Below are positions 36,783 through 46,506 of a DNA stretch of 64,000 nucleotides, in pieces. The notes beneath the pieces are model-generated. The model was not told the DNA's origin. It saw only the letters and a program-made list of their open reading frames with translations, and ran no database searches. The stretch covers positions 1 to 64,000 of the forward strand of contig NZ_BAABFC010000004.1 of the NCBI RefSeq assembly GCF_039540575.1. The letters are read 5' to 3'. The stretch is from Pseudaeromonas paramecii (GTDB lineage: Bacteria > Pseudomonadota > Gammaproteobacteria > Enterobacterales > Aeromonadaceae). The position numbers and the translations under genes were made by a program. Positions within the stretch are counted from its first letter, which is position 1. The number at the start of each line of letters is the position of its first letter.

Positions 36783-37628
36783 ATGGATGTAGTACTCAGC
36801 GATAACCAACTGCAGGCCCTGCTGGCCGACGACGTGCCCTATGGCGATCTCACCAGCCAGGCCCTGCCCCTGAGCCCGGCCCCGGCCTGGATGCATTTTT
36901 ACGCCCGGGTGGCCATGACCGTCTGCGGTACCGAAGAGGTGGCACGCCTGTGTGAGCTGCACGGCCTGAGCCCAGCGCTGCATGCCCCCTCCGGCCAGGT
37001 CGCCCCCCCCGGCACCCTGCTGCTGGCGGTACAGGGGACGCCGGTCACCCTGCTCAAGCTGTGGAAGGCCAGCCAGATCCTGCTGGAGTGGGCGGCGGGC
37101 CTGGCCAGCGCCACCGCCGAGATAGTGGCGGCGGCCGGCGGCGTGCCGGTGGCCTGCACCCGCAAGCAGACCCCGGGCAGCAAGGCCATGAGCGTCAAGG
37201 CGGTGCGGGCCGGTGGCGGCATCGTCCATCGCCTGGGGCTGTCCGAGAGCCTGCTGCTGTTCGCCGAACACCGCCAGTTTCTGGCCGAGGCGCCCGAGGT
37301 CACCCTGGCCCGGCTGGCCCGCCAGCACCCGGAGCAACGCCGCAGCGTCGAGGTGCACGATCTGGACGACGCCCGCACCTGGATCGCCGCCGGCGCCGAG
37401 ATGCTGCAGCTGGACAAGTTCTCCCCCAGCGAGGTGGCCCAGTGCCTGGCCCTCTGCCAGGAGCTGGGCCGCCGGCCGCTCATCGCCGCGGCGGGCGGGG
37501 TGAATGCCGGCAACGCCAAAGCCTATGCCGCCGCCGGCGCCGATCTGCTGGTGACCTCGGCGCCCTACTGGGCCAAGCCGCGGGATGTGCAGGTGCGCTT
37601 CACCCCGGCCACCGAGGCGAGCCTATGA
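36783..37628 (+). CDS. modD: ModD, quinolinate phosphoribosyltransferase-like molybdenum-operon protein
   Basis: A 281-residue member of the NadC-like ModD family, found in mod operons and of unproven function. [13 protein letters not shown] begins it, [21 protein letters not shown] corresponds to the NadC phosphoribosyl-binding region, and [11 protein letters not shown] and [11 protein letters not shown] follow. The genome presumably has a separate nadC. Its stop overlaps the modB start as ATGA. Confidence 0.9.
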   Translation: MDVVLSDNQLQALLADDVPYGDLTSQALPLSPAPAWMHFYARVAMTVCGTEEVARLCELHGLSPALHAPSGQVAPPGTLLLAVQGTPVTLLKLWKASQILLEWAAGLASATAEIVAAAGGVPVACTRKQTPGSKAMSVKAVRAGGGIVHRLGLSESLLLFAEHRQFLAEAPEVTLARLARQHPEQRRSVEVHDLDDARTWIAAGAEMLQLDKFSPSEVAQCLALCQELGRRPLIAAAGGVNAGNAKAYAAAGADLLVTSAPYWAKPRDVQVRFTPATEASL

Positions 37629-38302
37629 GTCCGATGGACTGGCAGGCCCTGCTCATCACCCTGAAGATGGCGGTGCTGGCCACTAGCCTGTTGCTGCTGC
37701 TGGCCACCCCCCTGGCCTGGTGGCTGGCCACCACCGCCTCCCGCTGGCGCCCCTGGATCAGCACCCTCACCACCCTGCCCATGGTGCTGCCCCCCACGGT
37801 ACTGGGCTTCTACCTGCTGATCCTGATGGGCCCGAGCGGCCCCCTGGGTCGCCTGACCGAGACGCTGGGGCTGGGCACCCTGCCCTTCACCTTCACCGGT
37901 ATCGTGCTGGGCAGCGTGGTGCACTCCCTGCCCTTCGTGGTCCAGCCGCTGCAGAACGCCTTCGCCGCCATCGGCCCCCGCCCCCTGGAGGTGGCCGCCA
38001 CCCTGCGGGCCGGCCCCTGGGACACCTTCTGCTCGGTGGTGCTGCCCCTGGCCCGTCCGGGCTTCATCACCGCCGGGGTGCTGGGCTTCTGCCACGCCAT
38101 CGGCGAGTTCGGCGTGGTGCTGATGATAGGCGGCAACATCCCCGGCAAGACCCGGGTGCTCTCCACCCAGATCTACAACCATGTGGAGGCGCTGGAATAC
38201 GCCCAGGCCCACTGGCTGGCCGGCGGCATGGTGCTGTTCGCCGCCCTGGGGCTGCTGCTGATCTACGGCTTCGGCCAACCGCGCCACGGAGGCCGGCCAT
38301 GA
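37625..38302 (+). CDS. modB: molybdate ABC transporter permease ModB
   Basis: A 225-residue inner-membrane permease with five to six helices. The ATPase-coupling EAA loop is [23 protein letters not shown], as short pieces, followed by a conserved [23 protein letters not shown] is typical of ModB. The start codon overlaps modD and the stop overlaps modC, so the three are coupled. Confidence 0.95.
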   Translation: MSPMDWQALLITLKMAVLATSLLLLLATPLAWWLATTASRWRPWISTLTTLPMVLPPTVLGFYLLILMGPSGPLGRLTETLGLGTLPFTFTGIVLGSVVHSLPFVVQPLQNAFAAIGPRPLEVAATLRAGPWDTFCSVVLPLARPGFITAGVLGFCHAIGEFGVVLMIGGNIPGKTRVLSTQIYNHVEALEYAQAHWLAGGMVLFAALGLLLIYGFGQPRHGGRP

Positions 38303-39369
38303 GTCAGATAGAGGCGCAGTTTCGCGTGGTGCGGGACGGTTTCACCCTGGATGTGGCCCTGAGCCTGCCCGGTGAAGGCATCAGCGCCCTGTTCGGTCCC
38401 TCCGGCTCCGGCAAGACCAGCTGCCTGCGGGCCATCGCCGGCCTGGAGCAGCTGCCCGGCCGCCTGCAGGTGGGGGACGAGATCTGGCAGGACGACAGCC
38501 GCGGCCTGTTTGTGCCGCCCCATCGGCGAGCCATCGGCTACGTGTTCCAGGAGGCCAGCCTGTTCCCCCACCTGAGCGTGCGGCAGAACCTGGATTACGG
38601 CCGCCGCCGGCTGGCCGCCGGTGTCCCCCGGGGCGACCTGGAAGAGACGGCCGAACTGCTGGGTATCCGTCCCCTGCTGGATCGGACGCCCCACAGCCTG
38701 TCCGGCGGTGAGCGCCAGCGAGCCGCCATCGCCCGGGCCCTGCTGTGCGCCCCGCGCCTGCTGTTGATGGACGAGCCCCTGGCGGCGCTGGATCTCAAGC
38801 GCAAGCAGGAGATCTTGCCCTACCTGGAGCGGCTGCATCAGGAGCTGGCCATCCCGCTGATCTACGTCAGCCACGCGCCGGACGAGGTGGCCCGGCTGGC
38901 GGATCACCTGGTGCTGCTCAACCAGGGTAGCGTGGTGGCCAGCGGCCCCCTCACAGAGACACTGGCGCGGCTGGATCTGCCGCCGGCCTTCGCCGACGAC
39001 GTGGGGGTGGTGTGGACCACCCGGCTGGCCGGTCACGCCGATGACGGCCTCTCGCAGCTGACGGTACCCGGTGGCGAGCTGTGGGTGGCCGAGCGCCGCG
39101 AGCCCTTGGGCACGCCCCTGCGCTGCCGCATCCATGCCCGGGATGTGAGCCTCTCCCTGACCCGGGCGGCGGACTCCAGCATCCTCAACCTGCTGCCGGC
39201 CACAGTGGAAGCCCTGGCCCCGGCGGACACCCCGGGCCATGTGCTGGTGCGGCTGGCCCTGGGACCCACGCCCCTGCTGGCCCGCATCACGGCCCGCTCC
39301 GCCCACCAGCTGGCCCTCGCGCCGGGCATGGCGCTGTGGGCCCAGATCAAGGCGGTGGCCCTGCTGTAG
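38299..39369 (+). CDS. modC: molybdate ABC transporter ATPase ModC
   Basis: A 356-residue ATPase. Walker A is GPSGSGKTS (33-41), the signature [16 protein letters not shown], Walker [13 protein letters not shown], and the switch His in YVSHAPDEV. The C-terminal Mop/TOBE domain (about 290-356) has [20 protein letters not shown] and may bind molybdate. GGAGG precedes the start, which overlaps modB. A terminator follows. Confidence 0.96.
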   Translation: MSQIEAQFRVVRDGFTLDVALSLPGEGISALFGPSGSGKTSCLRAIAGLEQLPGRLQVGDEIWQDDSRGLFVPPHRRAIGYVFQEASLFPHLSVRQNLDYGRRRLAAGVPRGDLEETAELLGIRPLLDRTPHSLSGGERQRAAIARALLCAPRLLLMDEPLAALDLKRKQEILPYLERLHQELAIPLIYVSHAPDEVARLADHLVLLNQGSVVASGPLTETLARLDLPPAFADDVGVVWTTRLAGHADDGLSQLTVPGGELWVAERREPLGTPLRCRIHARDVSLSLTRAADSSILNLLPATVEALAPADTPGHVLVRLALGPTPLLARITARSAHQLALAPGMALWAQIKAVALL

Positions 39370-39385
39370 CGGCGGATCCACAAAA

Positions 39386-39415
39386 ACAAAACGGCGCCAT
39401 AAGGTGCCGTTTTTT
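39386..39415 (+). terminator. terminator of modEDBC
   Basis: ACGGC(G)CC pairs with GG(T)GCCGT around ATAA, followed by six T, 17 bases after the modC stop. Confidence 0.85.
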
Positions 39416-39488
39416 ATGCGTATCGCCCAGGCTGGCGTGCGGCGTTAAGCGCGCGATTGTCGGGCTAGTGTGACGATCCCTTCACTTT

Positions 39489-39512
39489 CGTTGTGCGCAT
39501 GACAACACAACG
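39489..39512. promoter_or_regulatory. ModE-like operator 3 upstream of modA
   Basis: A 24-base site with halves CGTTGTGC and ACACAACG, an exact inverted repeat in its outer six bases and with the same spacing as operators 1 and 2. Relative to them it has G for A (and C for T) symmetrically. It lies 176 bases upstream of the first modA in the 318-base gap after modC; AT-rich sequence at 39555-39590 could hold the promoter. Nothing else is seen in the gap. Confidence 0.55.
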
Positions 39513-39687
39513 AGTTGAGTGGCCAGACAAGACAAGGGAATCTTGGGCGCGCCATAAAACAATACATTTATTAATCAATTGATTACGAAGACACCATGGA
39601 TTAAGTTCAGGACCGTACAGTTCGGGCATAGCTTATGCAATCACATGCCTTGTGCAGTGAGGCACATAACGACAAGAAGGACTTCCC

Positions 39688-40425
39688 ATGCAACGCCTGC
39701 TTTTTCTTCTGCTGCTGTGGTGGGGCCAGGCCCAGGCGGCTGAGGCCCTGGTGGCGGTGGCCGCCGGCTTCAAACCTGCCATGGAGCCCCTGCTCCAGCG
39801 CTTCAGCGCCGAGACAGGCCACCAGATCACCGTCAGTTACGGCGCCGTGGGCCAGCTGTATGCCCAGATCAAGCACGGTGCCCCCTTCGACCTGCTGCTG
39901 AGCGCCGACAGCCTGGTGCCGGCCAAGCTGGCGGACGACGGCCTGGGGGTGGCGGACAGCCGCCTCACCTACGCCAGGAGCGAGCTGGTGCTCTACTCCA
40001 CCGATCCCAGCCTGGTGGACAAGGAGGGAGCCGTGCTGAAGACGGGTCACTTCGCCCACCTGGCCCTGCCCAATCCCAAGGTGGCGGTCCATGGCACCGC
40101 CGCCATGGCGGTGCTGGCCAAGCTGGGGTTGGCCGAGCAACTGGCCCCCAAGCTGGTGGAAGGCGGCAACATCTTACAGACCTTCCAGCAGATCCAGACC
40201 GGCAACGCCGAGCTGGGCTTCGTCAGTCTGTCCCTCATCTATGAGGGTGGCCACTTTGCCCCCGGCTCCTACTGGCGGGTGCCGGCCAGCCTGCACGCCC
40301 CCCTGGCGCAGCAGGCCATACTGCTAAGCCGCGGCGCCGCCAACGCCGCCGCCCAGGATCTATTGCACTACCTGCAGAGCCCGGCGGCCCGCGCCATCAT
40401 GCAGGATCACGGTTATCTCATCTGA
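39688..40425 (+). CDS. modA: periplasmic molybdate-binding protein ModA, copy 1
   Basis: A 245-residue substrate-binding protein with signal peptide MQRLLFLLLLWWGQAQA. It has VAVAAGFKPAMEPLLQRF, HGAPFDLLLSADS and the conserved ALPNPKVAVHGTAA, ending with HGYLI, all ModA hallmarks. It is followed 27 bases later by a second ModA. It stands apart from modBC with its own promoter region. Which oxyanion it prefers cannot be told. Confidence 0.92.
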   Translation: MQRLLFLLLLWWGQAQAAEALVAVAAGFKPAMEPLLQRFSAETGHQITVSYGAVGQLYAQIKHGAPFDLLLSADSLVPAKLADDGLGVADSRLTYARSELVLYSTDPSLVDKEGAVLKTGHFAHLALPNPKVAVHGTAAMAVLAKLGLAEQLAPKLVEGGNILQTFQQIQTGNAELGFVSLSLIYEGGHFAPGSYWRVPASLHAPLAQQAILLSRGAANAAAQDLLHYLQSPAARAIMQDHGYLI

Positions 40426-40452
40426 TTTTTTATTGTCCACAAGGAGTGTCAC

Positions 40453-41196
40453 ATGCGTACATTGCGTCAGATCGTTTCCTTCACCCTGCTATGCCTGAGC
40501 CTGCCGGCCCTGGCGGACCAGGTCCAGGTGGCCGTCGCCGCCAACTTCCTTGCCCCCATGCAGGCCATTGCCAGCCAGTTCAAGGCCGCCACCGGCCATG
40601 AGGCCGTGGTGGTCTCCGGCTCCACCGGCAAGCTGTTTGCCCAGGTGCAACACGGTGCCCCCTTCGAGGTATTTGTCAGCGCCGACAGCAAGACCCCCAA
40701 GAAGCTGGCCGCCGCCAGCCTGGCCCTGGCCGACAGCCAATTCACCTATGCCAAGGGCAAGCTGGCCCTCTGGTCCCCCAAGGCCGACGCGGTGAAGGAT
40801 GAATCGGCCCTCAAGGGTGACTTCGCCCACCTGGCGGTGGCCAATCCCAAGACGGCCCCTTACGGCGCCGCTGCCCTGGAAGTGCTGGCCAAGCTGGGGC
40901 TGACCGACGCCGTCAGCGGCAAGCTAGTCGAAGGGGAGAATATCGGCCAGACCTTCCAGTACGTGGCCAGCGGCAATGCCGAGCTGGGCTTCGTGGCCCT
41001 GTCCCAAATCTACCAGGACGGTCAGCTCCGCCAGGGTTCCGCCTGGGTGGTGCCCACGGATCTCTACAGCCCCCTGACCCAAGACGCCATCCTGCTCAAA
41101 AAAGGGGAAGACAATCCCGCCGCCAGTGCCCTGCTGGCCTTCCTCAAGGGGGATCAGGCCAAGGCCATCATCCTGCAATACGGCTACATGCTCTGA
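40453..41196 (+). CDS. modA: periplasmic molybdate-binding protein ModA, copy 2
   Basis: A 247-residue paralogue of the preceding protein. Signal peptide MRTLRQIVSFTLLCLSLPALA, then VAVAANFLAPMQAIASQFKA, HGAPFEVFVSADS, AVANPKTAPYGAAA and a final YGYML. This one is closer to the canonical ModA (VAAANF-like start) than copy 1. AAGGAG precedes the start. The tandem pair probably arose by duplication and divergence. Confidence 0.94.
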   Translation: MRTLRQIVSFTLLCLSLPALADQVQVAVAANFLAPMQAIASQFKAATGHEAVVVSGSTGKLFAQVQHGAPFEVFVSADSKTPKKLAAASLALADSQFTYAKGKLALWSPKADAVKDESALKGDFAHLAVANPKTAPYGAAALEVLAKLGLTDAVSGKLVEGENIGQTFQYVASGNAELGFVALSQIYQDGQLRQGSAWVVPTDLYSPLTQDAILLKKGEDNPAASALLAFLKGDQAKAIILQYGYML

Positions 41197-41204
41197 CGAA
41201 CCCC

Positions 41205-41229
41205 GGCCACCGGCAGGACGCCGGTGGCC
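41205..41229 (+). terminator. long GC hairpin after modA
   Basis: GGCCACCGGC and GCCGGTGGCC pair perfectly around five bases, nine bases after the modA stop. No T-tract follows, so it may protect the 3' end or act as a weak terminator. Confidence 0.45.
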
Positions 41230-41297
41230 AGCTGATGCGTCCCGCCAACCAGATATTTAGTCCCACGTGAGATAGATGGATTCAGCCGCGCCACTCG

Positions 41298-41648
41298 TTA
41301 AAACCGTATCGGCGGCAGACGAACGCGGATGGACGGCGGTGTCAGGTCGATGGGCGGTCCCTTGGCCTGCAGCACCAACGGCAGGATCAGCAGGGCCATC
41401 AACAGCAGACAAACACGCAGCCGGTTCCGCTGACGCAGCAGCGCCTCGCAATCGCAGGCCTCACAGGCCCGGCCAACCACCAGCGGCCAGAACCGGCTCA
41501 GCTGCATCAGGTAAAGGGCCCAAAAACCCGGCGAGCCCCACGCCCGCCAGTGGCCGGCCACCTGCCGGCGCCAGATGAGCAAGAACTGCCAGGTACAGAC
41601 GCCATGCAGCAGGGCGACCAACAAAAACAAACCCGCGCACCAAGACAC
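41298..41648 (-). CDS. small membrane protein with CxxCxC motif
   Basis: A 116-residue protein I do not recognise. It has two strong hydrophobic segments (LFLLVALLHGVCTWQFLLIW and VCLLLMALLILPLVL), a middle basic part, and RACEACDCEALL between them, a CxxCxC pattern that could bind metal or a cluster. The start is GTG at 41648 with GGAGG six bases upstream. It converges with modA and diverges from the glycerate kinase gene. Confidence 0.55.
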   Translation of the reverse strand: MSWCAGLFLLVALLHGVCTWQFLLIWRRQVAGHWRAWGSPGFWALYLMQLSRFWPLVVGRACEACDCEALLRQRNRLRVCLLLMALLILPLVLQAKGPPIDLTPPSIRVRLPPIRF

Positions 41649-41768
41649 CGACCGCCTCCAGCATTTTCATTTGAGAACAAGCATTAAAGCCCGCGTCCCA
41701 TCACCCTGCAAGGGATCTGACCGGGCTACACTGGGCCTGCGCCTTATCTCAGCCCAACCGGAGTCGCC

Positions 41769-42902
41769 ATGAAGATAGTGATAGCCCCCGATGCCTTTAA
41801 GGAGAGCCTGGCGGCGCCGGCGGTGGCCCGGGCCATAGCCGCAGGCTTTGCCCAGGTGTTGCCCCAGGCCCAGTACCTGCTGCGGCCCCTGGCCGACGGC
41901 GGCGAAGGCACTGTGGAGGCTCTGGTGGCGGCCAGCGGCGGCGAGCTCAGGGAGGCGGTGGTGACGGGGCCCCTGGGGGAGCCGGTGACCGCCGTCTTCG
42001 GCCTGCTGGGCGGCGGGCGCTGCGCCGTCATGGAGATGGCGGCCGCCTCCGGCCTGCCCCTGGTGCCGCTGGCCCGGCGCAATCCCTTGCTCACCACCAG
42101 CTACGGCACAGGTGAGCTGATCCGACTCGCTCTGGATCTGGGGGTGAGCCGGCTCATCCTGGGCATCGGCGGCAGCGCCACCAACGACGGCGGCGCCGGC
42201 CTGATCCAGGCCCTGGGGGGCCGACTGCTGGACGACGAGGGGGCCAGCCTGGGGCCTGGCGGCGGCGCCTTGGCCGACCTGGCCAGCATCGACCTGAGCG
42301 GGCTGGATCCTAGGCTGGCTACGCTGGATCTGCAGGTGGCCTGCGACGTGGATAACCCCTTGTGCGGCCCGCAAGGGGCCTCCCAGGTGTTCGGCCCGCA
42401 GAAGGGCGCCACGCCGGAGATGGTGGCCCAGCTGGATGCCAACCTGGCCCACTACGCCGCCTGCATCAAATCCCAACTGGGCCGGGAGGTGGCGCAGCTG
42501 CCCGGTGCCGGTGCCGCCGGCGGCATGGGGGCGGCCCTGGCGGGCCTGCTGGGCGCGCAGCTGACACCCGGCATCGAGCTGGTGCTGCAGGCCCTGGAGA
42601 TGGACTCGGTGCTGGCGGGGGCGGATCTGGTGATCACCGGCGAAGGGCGACTGGACGGCCAGACCCTGTACGGCAAGGTGCCCCTGGGCGTGGCGCGCCT
42701 GGCCCAGGCCAAAGGGGTGCCGGTCATCGCCCTGGCGGGCTGCCTGGGACCGGGCCACCAGGCCCTCTATGCCGAGGGCATAGCCGCACTGTTTGCCATA
42801 GTGGACAGACCCATGGAGCTGGCCGAGGCGCTGCTCTGCGCCGAAGAAAACCTCAGGCGCACCGCCCGCAATCTGGCCGCCGTCTGGGCATTGGGCCGCT
42901 GA
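41769..42902 (+). CDS. glycerate 2-kinase (GarK/GlxK family)
   Basis: A 377-residue glycerate kinase type 1, converting D-glycerate to 2-phosphoglycerate. It starts MKIVIAPDAFKESLAAP, has LADGGEGTVEAL, a GIGGSATNDGGAG nucleotide loop near residue 135, and late ITGEGRLDGQT. Length is typical. No tartronate or glycolate genes sit beside it; the pathway it serves is open. Confidence 0.94.
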   Translation: MKIVIAPDAFKESLAAPAVARAIAAGFAQVLPQAQYLLRPLADGGEGTVEALVAASGGELREAVVTGPLGEPVTAVFGLLGGGRCAVMEMAAASGLPLVPLARRNPLLTTSYGTGELIRLALDLGVSRLILGIGGSATNDGGAGLIQALGGRLLDDEGASLGPGGGALADLASIDLSGLDPRLATLDLQVACDVDNPLCGPQGASQVFGPQKGATPEMVAQLDANLAHYAACIKSQLGREVAQLPGAGAAGGMGAALAGLLGAQLTPGIELVLQALEMDSVLAGADLVITGEGRLDGQTLYGKVPLGVARLAQAKGVPVIALAGCLGPGHQALYAEGIAALFAIVDRPMELAEALLCAEENLRRTARNLAAVWALGR

Positions 42903-42909
42903 GCCCGGC

Positions 42910-43788
42910 CTAACCCTCGGCCTGCAAGAAGCTCAGCAGCGCCCGCACCAGGGGCGGCTGGCGTTCGTCCGGCCAGCTCACCAGGCTGAAGGTGCGGGTC
43001 AGGGGCAAGGGGGTCGCCAGCAGGCACAGCTCACCCCGCGCTACCTCCTGGGCCACCGACAGCTCCGACAGGCAGCCGATCCCCAGCCCCGCCTTCACCG
43101 ACTGCTTGATGGCCTCCTGACGGTTGAGGGCCAGGGCCACCGTCAACGGCAGCCCCAGCTTTGCCGCCGCCTCGTCCAGCACCCGCCGGGTGCCGGAGCC
43201 CTCCTCCCGCACCACCCAGCGAGCCTGGGCCAGCTCCGCCAGACCGATCGCCGCCTGGCCGGCCAGGGGGTGATCCGGCCGGCAGAACACCGCCAGCCGG
43301 TCGGTGCGCCAGGGGGTCAGCTGCAGCTGACTGTGCCGGGCCGGCCCCTCGATGAGCCCAAGGAGGGCCCAGCCCTGCTCCAGCTCGCGGATCACCCCGG
43401 CGGTGTTGCTGATGCGCACCGCCGGTTCCACCGCAGGATGCTGTTCCAGAAAGCGGGCCAGCAGCCAGGGCAGCAGGTAGCTGGCGATGGTGACGCTGGC
43501 CGCCAGCCGCAAGGGGCCGCCCATGGCCGCACCGCTGGGGTCCCCCAGGCCATCCGCCAGGGCCAGCAGCTGCTGCACCCGGGGCAGCACCGCCTGGGCC
43601 GCCTCCGACAGCACCAGCTCCCGCCCCACCCGGTGAAACAGGCCATAGCCCAGGCCGCTTTCCAGCTCCTTGATGGCCTGGCTGGCCGCCGACTGGCTGA
43701 TGGCCTGCTCGTTGGCCGCCCGGGTCAGGGTGCCCAGGCGGGCGATGGCCTCGAACAGCCGCAGTTGGCGCAGGGTCAGGTTTATCAT
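42910..43788 (-). CDS. yeiE: LysR-family regulator, YeiE-like
   Basis: A 292-residue LysR regulator with helix-turn-helix LTLRQLRLFEAIARLGTLTRAANEQAISQSAASQAIKELE in parts and an effector domain from about 90. It is divergent from yeiH, the same pairing as E. coli yeiE-yeiH, which links it to sulfite/sulfur stress. Identity as YeiE rests on context and on the N-terminal sequence. Confidence 0.85.
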   Translation of the reverse strand: MINLTLRQLRLFEAIARLGTLTRAANEQAISQSAASQAIKELESGLGYGLFHRVGRELVLSEAAQAVLPRVQQLLALADGLGDPSGAAMGGPLRLAASVTIASYLLPWLLARFLEQHPAVEPAVRISNTAGVIRELEQGWALLGLIEGPARHSQLQLTPWRTDRLAVFCRPDHPLAGQAAIGLAELAQARWVVREEGSGTRRVLDEAAAKLGLPLTVALALNRQEAIKQSVKAGLGIGCLSELSVAQEVARGELCLLATPLPLTRTFSLVSWPDERQPPLVRALLSFLQAEG

Positions 43789-43882
43789 TCGATTTACCTA
43801 ATGATCGACTTAAGAAGCATCCATTTTACTTAAGTTCTTGCCGCCGGGACAATGCCCACAGTTTCCCTATGGAGTCTTGCTT

Positions 43883-44869
43883 ATGAACCTCTATCTGCTG
43901 CTCCCCCTCATCGCCCTCACCGCCCTGGGGCTGGCCCAGGTGCCCGCCGTCGCCCAGCTGGGCCTAAGCGCCCTGCCCCTGGCCATCGTCCTGGGGATCG
44001 CCGCCGGCCACCTGCTACGCCGCACCCCCTCCGCCGGCGAGGAGGCCTTCAGCCGCTTCAGCCAGCAGAAGCTGCTGCGTCTGGGCATCATCCTCTTCGG
44101 CTTCGGCCTCAACTTCCACCAGCTGGTGGCGGTGGGCTGGCAGGCCCTGGTGGTGGACGCCATCGTGGTAGCCAGCGTCTTTCTGGTGGGGACCTGGGTG
44201 GGGATCCGCCTGCTCAAGCTGGAGCCGGATCTGGCCATGCTCACCTCGGTGGGCAGCGCCATCTGCGGCGCGGCGGCCATCATGGCGGCGGAGTCGGTGA
44301 TCAAGCCCAAGCAGCGGGACATCACGGTGGCGGTGGCGACCGTGGTGCTGTTCGGTACCCTGGCCATGTTCAGCCATCCCTACCTCTACCACGCCCTGCA
44401 CCTGAGCCAGGGACAGTACGGCATCTACATCGGCAGCACCATCCACGAGGTGGCCCAGGCGGTGGCGGCGGGCCAGTCGGTGGGGGGTGAGGCGCTGCAG
44501 AACGCCGTGATCGTCAAGCTGATCCGGGTGATGATGCTGGCCCCCTTCATCATGCTGCTGAGCGCCTACCTGAGCCGCCGCCATAGCGGTGAACAGACCG
44601 GCACCACCCGCATCACCATCCCCTGGTTCGTGCTGGGCTTCATCCTGGCCGCCGGCGTCAACACCTGGGTGACCATGCCCGGCATGTTGCACCAGGGGCT
44701 GGGTATCGCCAGCCAACTGACCCTGGCCATGGCCATGGCCGCCCTGGGACTGCACACCCGCTGGCAGACCCTCAAGGCCGCCGGGGTCAAGCCCCTGCTG
44801 CTGGCCGCCGGCCTGTTTGTGCTGCTGATGGTGGGCGGCTATGGCCTGAACCGGCTGTTGATCGGCTAA
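43883..44869 (+). CDS. yeiH: YeiH-family (UPF0324) putative sulfate/sulfite exporter
   Basis: A 328-residue membrane protein with about ten helices. It contains ALPLAIVLGIAAGHLL, KLLRLGIILFGFGLNFHQL, SVGSAICGAAAIMAAE and GSTIHEVAQAVAAG, all typical of the PSE/YeiH family. Start 43883 gives the usual N-terminus MNLYLLLPLIAL; GGAG lies upstream. It is divergent from the LysR gene, the likely regulator. A terminator follows. Confidence 0.9.
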   Translation: MNLYLLLPLIALTALGLAQVPAVAQLGLSALPLAIVLGIAAGHLLRRTPSAGEEAFSRFSQQKLLRLGIILFGFGLNFHQLVAVGWQALVVDAIVVASVFLVGTWVGIRLLKLEPDLAMLTSVGSAICGAAAIMAAESVIKPKQRDITVAVATVVLFGTLAMFSHPYLYHALHLSQGQYGIYIGSTIHEVAQAVAAGQSVGGEALQNAVIVKLIRVMMLAPFIMLLSAYLSRRHSGEQTGTTRITIPWFVLGFILAAGVNTWVTMPGMLHQGLGIASQLTLAMAMAALGLHTRWQTLKAAGVKPLLLAAGLFVLLMVGGYGLNRLLIG

Positions 44870-44882
44870 GCCCGCCACCAAC

Positions 44883-44912
44883 AAAAAACGCACCCGACCG
44901 GGTGCGTTTTTT
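44883..44912. terminator. bidirectional terminator between yeiH and the aminotransferase
   Basis: CGCACCC and GGGTGCG pair around GACC, with six A before and six T after, between two converging genes. Confidence 0.88.
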
Positions 44913-44923
44913 ATTTGGCCGTC

Positions 44924-46240
44924 TTACAGCTGCCCCAGCAGCCGGTCGAGCTTGGCCAGCATCTGATCTATCTCCGCCAGCGACACATCCAGCGGCGGAC
45001 GGAAGCGGATGCTGGACTGGCCGGCTCCCAGCAGCAAGAGATCCTCCTGCTCCAGGGCCCGTTCGATGAGCCGGCCCTTGTCCTCGGGGTGCACCAGGCT
45101 GAAGCCCTGATACAGCCCCAGGCCCCGCACGTTGCCGAGGCGCTCCGGATGGCGGGCCACCAGCTCCTTGAGGCCGGCCACCAGGCGCGCCGCCTTGTCC
45201 GGCACCGCCGCCAACAGGCTCTCGCGCTCGACGATGTGCCACTCCTGCACAAAGCGCACCATGTCGGCCAGGGTGCCGCCCCAGGTTGAGTCAAGCACCC
45301 CCACGTCCTGCATGGACTGCTGCATGTAGAGGATGCCGTTGCCGAACTTCTTGGCGGTGGACACCGCCTGGGGCGGGTACGGGATGTCGAACAGATCGAT
45401 GCAAAACACCGCCCCGCACTGGCCGCCGGCGGTCTGCACCTCGTCCAGCCCCCAGCTGATCCCGTGCTCATGACACAACTCGGACAGGGCCCGGTAGAAG
45501 CGCGGTGCCGCCAGCCGGTGGCCCCCCGCCCCCTGCAAGGGCTCGAGGATGAGGCCGGCGATCTCGTCGCCATACTCCCGCAGATAGCCTTGGAGCCGCG
45601 CCAGGCAGTCGTCGATGGCCGCCTCGTTGTCCGCATCACTTAAGCGGTCGTCCCAGGCGGGGAACGGCAGCTGCAGGTTGCCCGGCGTCAGGCCGTGATA
45701 GTCCCGGGTGGCCAGGGGATCGTTGCTCAGCTGGGTGACGTTGAGGGCGAACACGGTACGACCGTGGAAGGCCTGATCGAAGTAGACGAAGCGCCGCGCC
45801 CCCACCGCCTTGCCCTGGCCGTGCAGCTTCTGCTGATGCAGGTTGATGAAGTACTTCATCATGTTCTCCACCGCCTCGGCACCTGAGTTCACCACGTACA
45901 CCTCCACCGGCTTGTCCGCCAGGCAGCGGGGGGCCAGACGGTGCAGCAGCCGGTAGTAGGCCAGGCACTCCGGGGTGAGAAAGTCGGGGTTGGCCATCTT
46001 GTTGTTGGCGGCCAGCAGCAGGCGGGCCTGGTAGTCGGGCTCAGACAGGCCCGGGTGGTTGTAGCCCAGCAGCCGGGCGCCGTACAGGCCGCACCAGTCC
46101 ATGATGCGCTGGCCATCCACGGTGGCCAGCCAGATGCCGCGGCTGGCCGCCAGATCCACCACGAAGGGCTTGGGTTCGGCGATGACGTAACGGGCCAGCT
46201 CGTCCAGCATGGCCTGACTGTGGGGGGCGGGGTAACGCAT
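44924..46240 (-). CDS. class III aminotransferase, L-lysine 6-transaminase-like
   Basis: A 438-residue PLP enzyme of the class III family. VVNSGAEAVENMMKYF is the phosphate-binding region, DEVQTAGGQCGAVFCIDLF the cofactor aspartate region, and the PLP lysine is in STAKKFGNGILYM. The motif set and the AHR-free start resemble lysine-epsilon (LAT) transaminases that make aminoadipate semialdehyde. Substrate is inferred. AGGA precedes the start. It diverges from the ABC operon. Confidence 0.8.
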   Translation of the reverse strand: MRYPAPHSQAMLDELARYVIAEPKPFVVDLAASRGIWLATVDGQRIMDWCGLYGARLLGYNHPGLSEPDYQARLLLAANNKMANPDFLTPECLAYYRLLHRLAPRCLADKPVEVYVVNSGAEAVENMMKYFINLHQQKLHGQGKAVGARRFVYFDQAFHGRTVFALNVTQLSNDPLATRDYHGLTPGNLQLPFPAWDDRLSDADNEAAIDDCLARLQGYLREYGDEIAGLILEPLQGAGGHRLAAPRFYRALSELCHEHGISWGLDEVQTAGGQCGAVFCIDLFDIPYPPQAVSTAKKFGNGILYMQQSMQDVGVLDSTWGGTLADMVRFVQEWHIVERESLLAAVPDKAARLVAGLKELVARHPERLGNVRGLGLYQGFSLVHPEDKGRLIERALEQEDLLLLGAGQSSIRFRPPLDVSLAEIDQMLAKLDRLLGQL

Positions 46241-46506
46241 GGGAAGGTCCTAGATGAATGACAGTGGATCCTGCCAACCTAGCAAACAATGTTGGCGCCT
46301 TTATCGGCCTCAGATCCCATTTACTTGCCAAATCCCCGGATCCGAGCGCCGCTTGCAGCACATCCAAGCAAGATGCACGCCAGGGAGGCTGGCCCCGCCG
46401 TCATCTTGCTGTCACCGGCTTGTCATAGGCTGGTGATGCCCCTGTCACATTGCCCCCCTAGGATCCGAACCATTGCACAGCTGTGCAACCAATTCGGGAG
46501 TCTACT

